Assembly: GCF_023283885.1 (NCBI RefSeq)
Contig: NZ_JAKILA010000009.1
Span: forward strand, 1 to 64,000
Origin: Shewanella basaltis
GTDB lineage: Bacteria; Pseudomonadota; Gammaproteobacteria; Enterobacterales; Shewanellaceae
DNA length: 64,000 nt
Direction of reading: 5' to 3'
A model generated the notes under the pieces. That model did not search any database. It had not been told where the DNA came from and saw only the letters and a list, made by a program, of their open reading frames with translations. Both the position numbers and the translations under genes were made by a program. Shown piece after piece: positions 45,155-54,610 of this stretch; within the stretch, counting starts at the first letter, position 1; each line of letters opens with the position of its first letter.

Positions 45155-46396
45155 ATGTCTGCCGTGAAGTTTAGTATCAAAATATGTCTTATTGTTGCGT
45201 TAGCGATTAGCTCTTATAGCTATGGCGCAACAAGCAATGACCTGGCACCACTGTTGCAGTTAAGTCAATCGCGACTAAACAAGACCACCTTTAATGCCAT
45301 GCCGCTCAATGATAATCGCTCAGTACAATTGAGCAGTTCGACTTGGTTGACGGGTTTGCCGAGCATTAGTTTAAGTTACCTAGGTGAACTGGATAATAGT
45401 AACATTTATGAACAAGAAGTATCACTTAACTTACCCATCAAATCTTTTAGTTTGCACCAAAGCGATAACCAATTAAAACGGTTAACCAGCTCTCTGCTTG
45501 AGCAACAGGTAGCTCTTCAAAAATTATATTTATCTGGTTTACTTAGACAAAGCATGTGGGATTACCGCATTGCTTTCATTAAGTCTAACCAACTGCAACG
45601 TAAAGCATCACTATTAGAAAAGTTATATGTTCAGCAAAAACAACTGTCTAATGCGGGTGAGTTTCCCAAAGTCAATTTATTGCTATTAGATCGTGAACGC
45701 GTGGATATTGATTTAGCACAGATTGAATTAAAACAGCAACAAGACGAAGCAATGGCATTATTTCAATCACTCACTGGTTTGAGTGAGATCCCCGTGAATA
45801 TTGAAGAAAACGGCCATAATATGGCTGAATTAGACGTGCAATCTACTCATGGTGCCGATGTGGTATTGATGCAGCATCCTTTGTGGCAATTACAGTCGCT
45901 GCAACAGCAGTTTCAAGACGTCATGATGACAAGCCAGCAAGCGGGTGAACAAGATCCGTGGACAATGTCATTAACCGCAAAGGAAACGGCTGGTGATCTC
46001 GCTAACGACCAGCATTTAGGTGTTGGGATCAGTATTCCACTCGGTTTTGGTTCTGCTTTATCTCAACGTGAGTTGTCGGTTTGGCAGAAAGATTATCAAG
46101 ATCAACGCATCAATAGCGAAAGGTTGTATCTGGAACTCAAAAACCAATCACAAAAGCTGTTATCACAGCAGCATAATCTCAAAAAACAGCAGGCCTTGTT
46201 ACAACGAGGGGTGTCACTGAGTCGCACCATCACTGAAGATTTAGCCAAGGTAAAAGACCAAAACCAAATGGGTTATGAAATTTGGTTACGCCGTTATATG
46301 GATGCATTAGATACCGAATCGCGTTTAGTTCTTAACCAAGTGGCCCAGCAACAACTTCATTCTCAGCAACTGCAAGCTTTAGGGATTTCATTATGA
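45155..46396 (+). CDS. TolC-type outer-membrane efflux protein
   Basis: About 413 residues from the chosen start. A signal peptide (KFSIKICLIVALAISSYSYG) follows ATG 45155; an in-frame ATG at 45095 would put 20 extra residues before it. The rest is long alpha-helical hairpins rich in Gln/Leu (LLEQQVALQKLYLSGLLRQS, LLEKLYVQQKQLSNAGEFPK), typical of outer-membrane factors. GVGISIPLGFGSALSQRE resembles the CusC/CzcC-family strand. It is the first gene of the efflux operon; its stop overlaps the adaptor start. Confidence 0.82.
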   Translation: MSAVKFSIKICLIVALAISSYSYGATSNDLAPLLQLSQSRLNKTTFNAMPLNDNRSVQLSSSTWLTGLPSISLSYLGELDNSNIYEQEVSLNLPIKSFSLHQSDNQLKRLTSSLLEQQVALQKLYLSGLLRQSMWDYRIAFIKSNQLQRKASLLEKLYVQQKQLSNAGEFPKVNLLLLDRERVDIDLAQIELKQQQDEAMALFQSLTGLSEIPVNIEENGHNMAELDVQSTHGADVVLMQHPLWQLQSLQQQFQDVMMTSQQAGEQDPWTMSLTAKETAGDLANDQHLGVGISIPLGFGSALSQRELSVWQKDYQDQRINSERLYLELKNQSQKLLSQQHNLKKQQALLQRGVSLSRTITEDLAKVKDQNQMGYEIWLRRYMDALDTESRLVLNQVAQQQLHSQQLQALGISL

Positions 46397-47424
46397 TGAC
46401 CAAATTTGGCGCCAGCCTTTTATGTATCACAATCGGTTTATCATCGGCGTTTGTTAGTGCTGAAACCATATCTCTTAGTGAGTTAGGTCACTTAGACGTG
46501 AGTTATATGTCGCCTAAAAAAGTGGCCAGTTATGAAGGTAGTCCTCTTCCTGCACAAATAGCTCGTTTACCCGGTAACGATTATTGGGTTATGGCGCCTG
46601 AAAATATTCAGCAAGTCACGTTTTTAGTGGGGCAGGGGCAAGTTGTCACCAAAGACCAAGCCATTGTCAGATTAACTGGACCAGAAGTGTTTCATTTTTT
46701 AGCTCAAATAGAGGCGGCTAAAAGCTTATACGATCTAGCTAAACAGCGTTATGACCGTAATCTGCCTTTACTAAAAAATGGCAGCATTGGCTCTGATAAG
46801 TGGCGCGAGATCAGCCAAGATTACTTTAGTGCTCACCTTGAATACGAACATATGCAGCACTTTATGGAGATGGTACAAAGCATTAATGCAGACACTGAGT
46901 CGCTGGTGGTCATGGCTCCTGTGGCGGGCATTGTTAATCTTAATTATCTAAATAGCCCCTACAGTGCTGGAGTGCAACTATTCTCGCTTATTCCTACCGA
47001 GAGCATTCGGGTGAAAGTAAGTGTGCCTATGAGTCAGTCAACTTCGTTATCTGCGGTGAACATTCATCAATGTCATATTGCCATTGATGAAGTGTCTGCA
47101 ATTGCTGATGGGGTATTTTTAACAGCTTGGTCTGCCCCTGTACCACAAACGTGTAATTTACTCTTAGGGCAACAAATTACTGTGATACCTGAATATCAAA
47201 AAGCCGTATATTTGGTGCCAAAAATTAGTGTGTTTACTTGGCAACAGGAAAGCCAGGTTTTTACCCAAAAAGACCAAGCATTGTCTTTATTGAGTATCGA
47301 TGTATTAGGCTCTACTGCAGATGATTATATTGTCGCGAGTGATCAAGATTTGAGTCAAATTAAAGTGTTGTCTCAATCTGTCGCGGCAGTGAAAGGTATA
47401 TTGCTTGGTTTAGGAGGCGAATAA
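46393..47424 (+). CDS. Periplasmic adaptor (membrane fusion) protein of the RND pump
   Basis: A 343-residue protein with a signal peptide (about 1-23), a barrel-sandwich/lipoyl-like half (VTFLVGQGQVVTKDQAIVRL, about 75-95), a short helical hairpin (IEAAKSLYDLAKQRYDRN) and the second lipoyl half (VVMAPVAGIVNLNYLNSPYS, about 172-191). It lacks the His/Met-rich metal-binding ends of CusB. It links the pump to the TolC-type protein. Overlap of 4 bases upstream and 1 base gap to the pump gene show an operon. Confidence 0.82.
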   Translation: MMTKFGASLLCITIGLSSAFVSAETISLSELGHLDVSYMSPKKVASYEGSPLPAQIARLPGNDYWVMAPENIQQVTFLVGQGQVVTKDQAIVRLTGPEVFHFLAQIEAAKSLYDLAKQRYDRNLPLLKNGSIGSDKWREISQDYFSAHLEYEHMQHFMEMVQSINADTESLVVMAPVAGIVNLNYLNSPYSAGVQLFSLIPTESIRVKVSVPMSQSTSLSAVNIHQCHIAIDEVSAIADGVFLTAWSAPVPQTCNLLLGQQITVIPEYQKAVYLVPKISVFTWQQESQVFTQKDQALSLLSIDVLGSTADDYIVASDQDLSQIKVLSQSVAAVKGILLGLGGE

Positions 47425-47425
47425 T

Positions 47426-50400
47426 ATGCTCGCTTCTGTGATCCGTTTTTCGTTAACTCAGCGCTTGTTTGTGCTGATTGTAGCGTTGATTTTAATGTTA
47501 GCGGGTACTCGTGCCTGGTTTAATATTCCTCTTGATGCCTTTCCTGATATTTCGCCTACGCAAGTTAAGATTATTTTAAAAGCACCTGGCATGACGCCTG
47601 AAGAAATTGAAGCGCAAATTACTGTACCGATTGAAACAGAGCTTTTAGGGATCCCAAATCAAGCCATTTTACGCTCCACCACTAAGTATGCAATTAGTGA
47701 TATTACCTTAGATTTTACTGAAGGAACTGATATCTATTGGGCTAGGCAGCAGGTCAGCGAGCGACTAGCGGCGGTATGGGATAGTTTTCCTGAAGGTGTC
47801 TCTGGTGGTGTGGCACCAATGAGTACGCCGTTAAGTGAAATCTTTATGTTTACACTTGAAAACCCTAACTTATCGTTAATGGAACGTCGGCAGTTGCTGG
47901 AATGGGAAGTCAGACCCTTATTGCGTACCGTTGCTGGTGTGGCGGATGTGAATATTTTAGGCGGCTATGCCAAAAGTTTTAGTATTAGTCCTAATCCTTC
48001 TGCCATGGCTGCCGCTGGCGTCAGCTTTGCGGATTTGCAACAGGCGATTACTGACAATAATCATAATGAAGGAGCCGGTAAATTAACCATTGGTACTGAT
48101 ACTATTATTGTGCGTTCAGAGGGGCGAATTGATGATATTGATGAGCTAAAACAGTTAGTGATTAAGGCGGATGATGCGCAAGTTTATCGCTTGATAGATC
48201 TAGCTGACGTACAGATCGGCCATTTAGCCCGCTATGGCGCCGTATCAAAAGACGGTGAAGAAGCGGCTGAAGCCTTAATTATTGCACTTAAAGATGCCAA
48301 CACTGCCCAAGTAGTCACCAATATTAAAGCAAAGTTAGCGCAAATTAATACTTCATTGCCTGAAGGCAGTGAGCTTAACGTTTTTTATGATCGTGCTAAT
48401 TTAATTAATACTGCAATTGATACCATTTCAAGTGCGTTATTTGAAGCAGTGTTGTTAGTGATTGTATTACTAGCTCTGTTTTTAGGTAATGTCAGGGCCG
48501 CTTTAGTTGTGTCATTGTCTTTGCCTCTTGCGGCATTAATGACGTTTTTGATGATGGATTTATTTAATCTGTCAGCAAATTTGATGAGTCTAGGTGGCTT
48601 GGTCATCGCGATTGGTATGTTGGTTGATTCATCTGTGGTAGTGGTTGAGAACATGGTTAATCTTATTGCGACTAAGCAACGTTTGCCGCGTTTACACCTT
48701 ATTTATCGTGCGACTAAAGATGTGGCTATTCCAGTTGTATCAGGCACTGTCATTGTGATGATTGTGTTTTCTCCCTTACTGACATTAACCGGCTTAGAGG
48801 GCAAATTGTTTACGCCCGTGGCTGTCACGATTGTCTTTGCCATGTTATCGGCATTGGTGCTGTCCCTTACGGTTATTCCTGTCATTGCCTCTTATCTGGT
48901 TAACGAAAAGTCAGCACAAGAGCCTAAAGCGATAGAGAAACTAAAAGCGGCTTATTTGAGCAGTTTAAAAAAGACGTTTACCCATAAAAAGCCGTTTATC
49001 ATCGTGTCGTTTACTCTGTTAGTGGTTAGTTTAGGGCTATTTAGTCTTGTAGGTAAAACCTTTATGCCGACATTGGATGAAGGCGATATTATTTTACAGC
49101 TAGAAAAATCACCTTCTATTTCGCTTGAAGCATCGATTGCTATTGACAAGCAAATTCAAATTACCTTGCTTGATAAGGTGCCAGAAATTAAACAAATGGT
49201 TGCTCGAACCGGTTCTGATGAGATTGGTTTAGATCCTATGGGGCTAAATGAAACCGATGTATTTTTGGTACTAGCCCCGCGAGACGAGTGGCGCTTTGCT
49301 GACAAGACGCAACTGATTGATGCTATTCGCACTGAACTGCTTAATTTTCCAGGAGTAAATTTTAATTTTACTCAACCTATTCAGATGCGCGTCTCTGAAA
49401 TGCTTACTGGCAGTATTGGTGATGTGGCCATTAAAGTCTTTGGCACTGATATTGATACACTTGGGCAATTAACGGCACAAATTGAGCAACTTGTCAGTGA
49501 CACTAGTGGCAGTATCGATGTGAAAATGGCCATGATTGAAGGCAGTCCATTTATTAACTTAACCCTAGATAATGAGCTGGCTCGAGGCTTTGGCATGAGC
49601 ACCATGGAGTTTTCGCGGTATTTAAAAAGCCAACTGGAAGGAGTTATTGTGACCGAAGTGCTGCAAGGTAAAAAGCGTACCCCAGTACTAATTGCCAATA
49701 ATCAAGGCGGGTTGAGTAGTATTAATGAGTTGCAGAATGAGTTGTTGGTGATGCCTGATAATTCATTAAAACGTCTTACCGATATCGCTAAATTAACCTA
49801 TAAAGAAGGCCCTATTTTAATTGAACGCGAACAAGGTGATCGTTTCTCGGTGATTACGACCAACGTGCAAGGCCGAGATATAGTGAGTTTTGTTGAAGAA
49901 CTCAATGCGAAAATTGACGCTGAGGTTAAGTTACCTAGCGGTTACAGTGTCAGTTTTGGTGGCGAGTTTGAAAATCAACAACGTGCCACTAATAACTTAC
50001 TACTGGTTATTCCCGTCGCCATTGCGCTTATTACTCTCATTTTGTTTACCACTTTTGGTTCGCTTGCTAAAGCGGGCTTGATTTTGGCTAACGTCCCCTT
50101 TGCCATGATGGGCGGGATCGTGAGTTTGTATGTTTCGGGTGAGTATTTATCCGTGCCTGCTTCGGTTGGTTTTATTGCATTACTCGGCGTTGCGGTACTT
50201 AACGGTGTGGTGATGGTGAGTTATTACGAGCAGACCAAGCATGTTTTTAGCAGTTTATTGGCGAGAGTCGAGCAAGGTGCAGCAAGACGTTTACGACCGA
50301 TATTGATGACCGCCACGACAGCCATGTTTGGCTTAATGCCATTGGTGTTTGCATCGGGCCCAGGTGCTGAAATCCAAAAGCCATTAGCTATTGTTGTTAT

Positions 50401-50479
50401 TGGCGGTTTACTAACATCAACCATTACAACCCTTTATTTGTTACCAATCCTTTATTACTGGCTGGAGAAACGTCAATGA
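47426..50479 (+). CDS. RND efflux pump, CusA/CzcA (heavy-metal) type
   Basis: A 1017-residue inner-membrane proton-driven exporter with twelve helices and two periplasmic loops. NIPLDAFPDISPTQVKI (about 32-48), APGMTPEEIEAQITVPIETE and YAISDITLDFTEGTDIYWAR are characteristic of the heavy-metal RND branch. The helix-4 signature reads GMLVDSSVVVVEN, a variant of the DGA-x-VEN motif used to sort metal pumps. The substrate cannot be fixed by eye; Cu/Ag, Zn/Co/Cd and uncertain organic substrates remain. A CopC-like protein and a DUF3240-like protein downstream favour a metal. Confidence 0.9.
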   Translation: MLASVIRFSLTQRLFVLIVALILMLAGTRAWFNIPLDAFPDISPTQVKIILKAPGMTPEEIEAQITVPIETELLGIPNQAILRSTTKYAISDITLDFTEGTDIYWARQQVSERLAAVWDSFPEGVSGGVAPMSTPLSEIFMFTLENPNLSLMERRQLLEWEVRPLLRTVAGVADVNILGGYAKSFSISPNPSAMAAAGVSFADLQQAITDNNHNEGAGKLTIGTDTIIVRSEGRIDDIDELKQLVIKADDAQVYRLIDLADVQIGHLARYGAVSKDGEEAAEALIIALKDANTAQVVTNIKAKLAQINTSLPEGSELNVFYDRANLINTAIDTISSALFEAVLLVIVLLALFLGNVRAALVVSLSLPLAALMTFLMMDLFNLSANLMSLGGLVIAIGMLVDSSVVVVENMVNLIATKQRLPRLHLIYRATKDVAIPVVSGTVIVMIVFSPLLTLTGLEGKLFTPVAVTIVFAMLSALVLSLTVIPVIASYLVNEKSAQEPKAIEKLKAAYLSSLKKTFTHKKPFIIVSFTLLVVSLGLFSLVGKTFMPTLDEGDIILQLEKSPSISLEASIAIDKQIQITLLDKVPEIKQMVARTGSDEIGLDPMGLNETDVFLVLAPRDEWRFADKTQLIDAIRTELLNFPGVNFNFTQPIQMRVSEMLTGSIGDVAIKVFGTDIDTLGQLTAQIEQLVSDTSGSIDVKMAMIEGSPFINLTLDNELARGFGMSTMEFSRYLKSQLEGVIVTEVLQGKKRTPVLIANNQGGLSSINELQNELLVMPDNSLKRLTDIAKLTYKEGPILIEREQGDRFSVITTNVQGRDIVSFVEELNAKIDAEVKLPSGYSVSFGGEFENQQRATNNLLLVIPVAIALITLILFTTFGSLAKAGLILANVPFAMMGGIVSLYVSGEYLSVPASVGFIALLGVAVLNGVVMVSYYEQTKHVFSSLLARVEQGAARRLRPILMTATTAMFGLMPLVFASGPGAEIQKPLAIVVIGGLLTSTITTLYLLPILYYWLEKRQ

Positions 50480-50781
50480 TCACGGAGCAATTGTTAGTGC
50501 TGATCGCTCAAACTGATATTAAGGACGACATCGTTGATACCTTGATTGAACTTGAGTTTTTATCTGGTTTTAGCCTAGGTAATATTTGCGGTTTTAGCCG
50601 TGAACACAGCCATTTTAATATCAAAGAGCAAGTTGAAGGGTACAGGGAGTTTTGTAAATTTGAAATTATGCATCCTGTTGCTCATCAAGATGCCTTATTA
50701 GATGCCTTGTCTGCGGTTTGTAAACATAATCCGTGTCGATATTGGATTACACCAATCATTCATACTGGCACTTTGTGCTAG
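50476..50781 (+). CDS. DUF3240-like small protein linked to the RND pump
   Basis: A 101-residue soluble protein whose start overlaps the pump stop (ATGA). It resembles the DUF3240 family, small ferredoxin-fold (PII-like) proteins commonly encoded after CzcA-type pumps. It has a leading LLVLIAQTDIKDDIVDTLIE, a middle GFSREHSHFNIKEQVEGYRE and a C-terminal CRYWITPIIHTGTLC with two cysteines and a histidine. Function is unknown; a cytoplasmic metal- or state-sensing partner of the pump is a guess. Confidence 0.7.
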   Translation: MITEQLLVLIAQTDIKDDIVDTLIELEFLSGFSLGNICGFSREHSHFNIKEQVEGYREFCKFEIMHPVAHQDALLDALSAVCKHNPCRYWITPIIHTGTLC

Positions 50782-50878
50782 CCGCAAAAGAAAAGTGCTA
50801 AGTCGATAAAGGAAATAGTTGCTGTGTTTGGCCCATGCAGTCAACTCATTAAGTTTAGTTATAAGAAAGGAAATTGAA

Positions 50879-51298
50879 ATGAGAATTTATCGTTGCCTAA
50901 CCATGATCTTTTTCGCTTTGCTGGTATCAAATAATGTATGTGCTGGTGAGCTTTTTGTGAATAATAACGATGCGACTATTGAGTTTACTATCGAGCCTAC
51001 GCGATCTTTGAAGGTAACGTTTGAAAGTAGTGTGACTTTGCATTCAATAGTCATTAGAAATAATGATGGTTATTTACTAAACTTAGATGTTCAAGTGCCA
51101 GAAGATCCTGGGACTATTTTTTATTTTAATCTTCCTAAATTACCTCCAGCTAAATATCTTGTTAGATGGAAAAGTCAGCTTAATGGTGGCCCAATAAGCC
51201 TTGGTGAAGCAACGATAACCTTAAATGATGACACCTATCCACGGCCTTCTACTAAAAAACCGAAGTACAATATTTTACATAGAAAATTACATGGGTAG
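50879..51298 (+). CDS. CopC-like exported protein
   Basis: A 139-residue protein with signal peptide (cleavage likely after CAG, about residue 23). The remainder is beta-rich: FTIEPTRSLKVTFESSVTLH, then LPKLPPAKYLVRWKSQLNGG and GEATITL. That order matches the CopC copper-resistance fold, where the stretch after Pro-x-x-Tyr leads to a strand ending the domain. The N-terminal histidine and the His of the usual DGH motif are missing (here NGG), so copper binding as in CopC is doubtful. AAGGAAA stands before the ATG at 50879. It lies 97 bases after the DUF3240 gene, probably in the same transcript. Confidence 0.6.
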   Translation: MRIYRCLTMIFFALLVSNNVCAGELFVNNNDATIEFTIEPTRSLKVTFESSVTLHSIVIRNNDGYLLNLDVQVPEDPGTIFYFNLPKLPPAKYLVRWKSQLNGGPISLGEATITLNDDTYPRPSTKKPKYNILHRKLHG

Positions 51299-51341
51299 TC
51301 ATACTGTAATTACGCTATTCCTGAGATGCTGCTGATTGAGG

Positions 51342-51403
51342 CCCCAGCTCTTTATTGCAGGACTAAGTCCTTCCTTGTCATTTACGGCGTAGCGTCCTTG
51401 ATA
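51342..51403. repeat. Short hairpin stretch related to the CTAG-rich family
   Basis: Contains GCAGGACTAAGTCCTTCC and GGCGTAGCGTCC, similar to GGACTAAGTCCGC at 26161 and to GGACGCTACGC at 25845. No CTAG is present. It lies between convergent genes. Confidence 0.4.
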
Positions 51404-51448
51404 CATTACATATCAAGAAATGGACTGCCAATTGAAGCGTTTTAGGCA

Positions 51449-52159
51449 TTATTTTAAAGCGATGTTTACCTGTTGATACTCTTTTAGTGCTTGAGAGGTG
51501 TTTCCTGAACGAGATTGATTGATGCGACTGTAGTGCGCAATCGTTTTAGCTAAATATCGCATAGCAATGTCTTGCTGTGCAGCATCACTCGCTTGCCAAA
51601 TTACATTGCCTATAGGGTCAATGTCTGTAAGCGAATCATTAGCAACATTCACAGGGAGTTTGGGATCACGTCTGATATAGAGTATTTCATAAAATCGGCG
51701 ATTCTCTTCAATCAATTTTTCATCAATTAAACGGCATTCAAGCTTGATCAGATGTTGGCGTAATTCGTACTGGTGGTGCACAGGACAGAGTAAAAAATCG
51801 ATATGTAGCTGAGGATTTTGCAGGCAAATTGAATTAACGAGCTCGATCATCAAATCTCCACCCACGCCAGCGATAACAACGAGTGGGCTTTCTGAATAAT
51901 CTGACAAGGGAAGTTTTGCGACATCGATACAATGTACCTGCCATTGGGGAATTGGTTGGCGTGGATAAAAACGTTGTAACTTATTTTCTAATTGCTGCAT
52001 CAAGTTTGGGACAATATCGACAAAATGTATTGTCGGTGAAGCCTGTCTTGCTAATAACGCCGCACCCAATAAACCATGGTCGCAGCAACAATCCCAAATG
52101 TGCGTATAGCCCGTTGGGATCATGTTATTGAGTTGTGTTAGGCGGTGACCGAGTTTCAT
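51449..52159 (-). CDS. TrmK-like tRNA (adenine-N1)-methyltransferase
   Basis: A 236-residue SAM-dependent methyltransferase of the COG2384/TrmK family. Seen are KLGHRLTQLNNMIPTGYTHI at the start, the SAM loop WDCCCDHGLLGAALL (about 23-37), HFVDIVPNLMQQL, and VVIAGVGGDLMIELV (about 95-109). In Bacillus TrmK methylates A22 of tRNA; the gammaproteobacterial members are less studied. An alternative annotation is a general class I methyltransferase. It is transcribed alone. Confidence 0.82.
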   Translation of the reverse strand: MKLGHRLTQLNNMIPTGYTHIWDCCCDHGLLGAALLARQASPTIHFVDIVPNLMQQLENKLQRFYPRQPIPQWQVHCIDVAKLPLSDYSESPLVVIAGVGGDLMIELVNSICLQNPQLHIDFLLCPVHHQYELRQHLIKLECRLIDEKLIEENRRFYEILYIRRDPKLPVNVANDSLTDIDPIGNVIWQASDAAQQDIAMRYLAKTIAHYSRINQSRSGNTSQALKEYQQVNIALK

Positions 52160-52326
52160 TGTGTGGATAATTTCAAAAATAAAACCCGCATTGTAATGAT
52201 TTTTTGTCCTAATACTATGTGATTTGCAGCTGAGTCAATTTACAGGTAATCTATACTGTAAATTTATACAGTTACCTTGTGTTGTTTTATCTCAACAAGA
52301 TAAGGCTAAGCGCATAATGATGGATT

Positions 52327-54282
52327 ATGATTTTATATATCGCTGAAAAACCCAGTCTTGGTCGAGCCATTGCTGATGTACTTCCGAAGCCTCACAAAAA
52401 AGGCGATGGTTTTATAACGGCTGCCAACGGTGATTGTGTATCTTGGTGTATTGGTCATTTGCTCGAACAGGCAGAGCCAGATGCCTATGATGATGCCTTT
52501 AAATCATGGAAGCTTGAGCATTTGCCCATAGTGCCACAAACTTGGAAGCTACAACCAAAACCTAAAACCCGCGGTCAATTGTCGGTATTACGCAAACTGG
52601 TAAAACAAGCATCGGTAATCATTAATGCGGGCGATCCAGACAGAGAAGGGCAGTTATTGGTTGACGAAGTCATTTCCTATCTGGGCGTAAAAGGCGACAA
52701 ACTCAATCAAGTTCAGCGTTTATTAATAAGCGATTTAAACCCACAGGCGGTAAAACGCGCGCTAGGGCAACTGCGTAGCAATCGTGAGTTTGTGCCATTA
52801 TCAACCTCTGCATTGGCGCGCAGCCGCGCCGATTGGTTATACGGCATGAACATGACACGGGCTTATACGATTCAAGGGCGTAAAGTGGGTTATCAAGGTG
52901 TGTTATCTGTTGGCCGAGTTCAAACACCGTTACTCGGATTAGTGGTGCGCCGCGATGATGAAATCGCTAATTTTATCCCTAAAGCATTTTATGAAGTGCT
53001 AGCCCATTTATTAACAGATCAACAACAAGCATTTTCCGCAAAATGGCAACCTAGCGAAGCATGTAAACCTTATATGGACGAAGATGACAGAGTGTTAGCT
53101 AGAGGGTTAGCTGAAAATGTTGTTTCGCGAATTACAGGTAAATCCGCTGAAGTCACCAAATTAGAAGCCAAAGACAAACGCCAAAACCCACCTCTACCTT
53201 ATAGCTTATCGGCACTACAAATTGATGCTGCTAAACGCTTTGGCTTATCTGCCAAGGAGGTGCTCGATACCTGCCAAAGTTTATATGAACGACATAAATT
53301 AATTACTTATCCTCGTTCGGACAGTCGCTACTTACCAAAAGAGCAACACGCATTAGCGCCTAAGGTATTAGATGCCGTGCTTAAAGGTGCTGCGGGGTTA
53401 GTTGAAGGTTGCGATGCCCCTAATGCAACGCTTAAGTCAAAGGCCTGGGATGACAGTAAAGTGGATGCCCACCATGCGATAGTACCCACCGAAAAAGTGG
53501 CTAATTTGTCGGCGTTATCAAGTAATGAAGCCAAGTTGTATCAACATGTGGCAAGGCAATATTTAGCCCAGTTTTATCCCGCTTATATCTATGCTGAAAC
53601 GGCTGTTGAAGTGACCATTGAGGGTGGATTATTTACCACTAAGGCGCGACAAGATAAAGCTTTAGGTTGGAAGCAGTTATTTAAACGTACAACGGCAAAT
53701 CAAAGTAATACGGATTCAAATAACAATGATGACGACGATAACGAGCAGTCACTACCGCCGCTAGTAAAAGGCCAAATACTGCAATGTGAGCGTGGTGAAT
53801 TATTAGAAAAAATGACCCAAGCGCCTAAACATTTTACTGACGCGACCTTATTAGGCGCCATGACGGGCATCAGTCGTTATGTTACCGATAGCGACATTAA
53901 AAAAATCCTCAAAGAAACTGACGGCCTAGGCACAGAGGCTACACGTGCCGGGATTATTGAGTTGCTGTTCAAGCGTGGTTATTTAGTTCGTCAGGGTAAA
54001 GCCATTAAAGCGACGCCTGTTGGTGTTGGTCTTATTCGCAGTTTACCTGATTCTGCCACCACACCCGACATGACCGCATTATGGGAAAATAGTCTCGATG
54101 CTATTAGCCAAAAACGCTTAAAGTACGATGCGTTTATGCAGCCATTACTGAGTCAGTTAGATGGCCTAATTACTCAAGCGTCAAGTCAGTTACCCTCTGC
54201 ATTACAAGGTGTTGCCAGTAGTGCGCCAAAGCGTAGTTTTAAAAAACCATATAAAAAGAAGACTAAGGCAAAAGCGAAATAA
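52327..54282 (+). CDS. topB: DNA topoisomerase III
   Basis: A 651-residue type IA topoisomerase. The TOPRIM domain opens with MILYIAEKPSLGRAIADVLP and has NAGDPDREGQLLVDEVI (about 98-114). The catalytic tyrosine lies in LITYPRSDSRYLP (about 328). GLGTEATRAGIIELLFKRGY is the C-terminal core motif. The protein ends in a basic KKPYKKKTKAKAK tail, without zinc fingers, as in E. coli TopB. An acidic Asn/Asp insert (about 465-478) interrupts the core. Separate transcription unit. Confidence 0.95.
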   Translation: MILYIAEKPSLGRAIADVLPKPHKKGDGFITAANGDCVSWCIGHLLEQAEPDAYDDAFKSWKLEHLPIVPQTWKLQPKPKTRGQLSVLRKLVKQASVIINAGDPDREGQLLVDEVISYLGVKGDKLNQVQRLLISDLNPQAVKRALGQLRSNREFVPLSTSALARSRADWLYGMNMTRAYTIQGRKVGYQGVLSVGRVQTPLLGLVVRRDDEIANFIPKAFYEVLAHLLTDQQQAFSAKWQPSEACKPYMDEDDRVLARGLAENVVSRITGKSAEVTKLEAKDKRQNPPLPYSLSALQIDAAKRFGLSAKEVLDTCQSLYERHKLITYPRSDSRYLPKEQHALAPKVLDAVLKGAAGLVEGCDAPNATLKSKAWDDSKVDAHHAIVPTEKVANLSALSSNEAKLYQHVARQYLAQFYPAYIYAETAVEVTIEGGLFTTKARQDKALGWKQLFKRTTANQSNTDSNNNDDDDNEQSLPPLVKGQILQCERGELLEKMTQAPKHFTDATLLGAMTGISRYVTDSDIKKILKETDGLGTEATRAGIIELLFKRGYLVRQGKAIKATPVGVGLIRSLPDSATTPDMTALWENSLDAISQKRLKYDAFMQPLLSQLDGLITQASSQLPSALQGVASSAPKRSFKKPYKKKTKAKAK

Positions 54283-54360
54283 TTTAGGGTATGTTAATTG
54301 GTATGGTAAAAGGATTACAGAGCATCAATGCCAGAGTGAACTTTTACGTTATTCATTACA

Positions 54361-54558
54361 TAACCTGAGCTCGGGATAATAAATGCCTTTCAAACAGTCC
54401 TTTGCCCTACTCACTGCGTTGAATCGACTTACAATAGGCTAGCTATTGACGCGTCAATTTGCCTTGTTAGCAGAACAAATGACAAGCTTGAAAGTGAAAA
54501 TGGGTAACATGTTGATTTTAAATAGTATAAGATCATCCCTTATCCCGAGCTCAGGTTA
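54361..54558. mobile_element. MITE-like element with 19-bp perfect terminal inverted repeats
   Basis: TAACCTGAGCTCGGGATAA at 54361-54379 is exactly inverted at 54540-54558. The 160 bases between hold no gene. The size (198 bases) and the exact ends fit a non-autonomous insertion or a remnant. No clear target-site duplication was seen. It fills most of the topB-msrA gap. Confidence 0.6.
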
Positions 54559-54610
54559 CATACTGTAAGTATATCAATATAGATAAAGCTATAAATTAAA
54601 GGAGGGTGCT

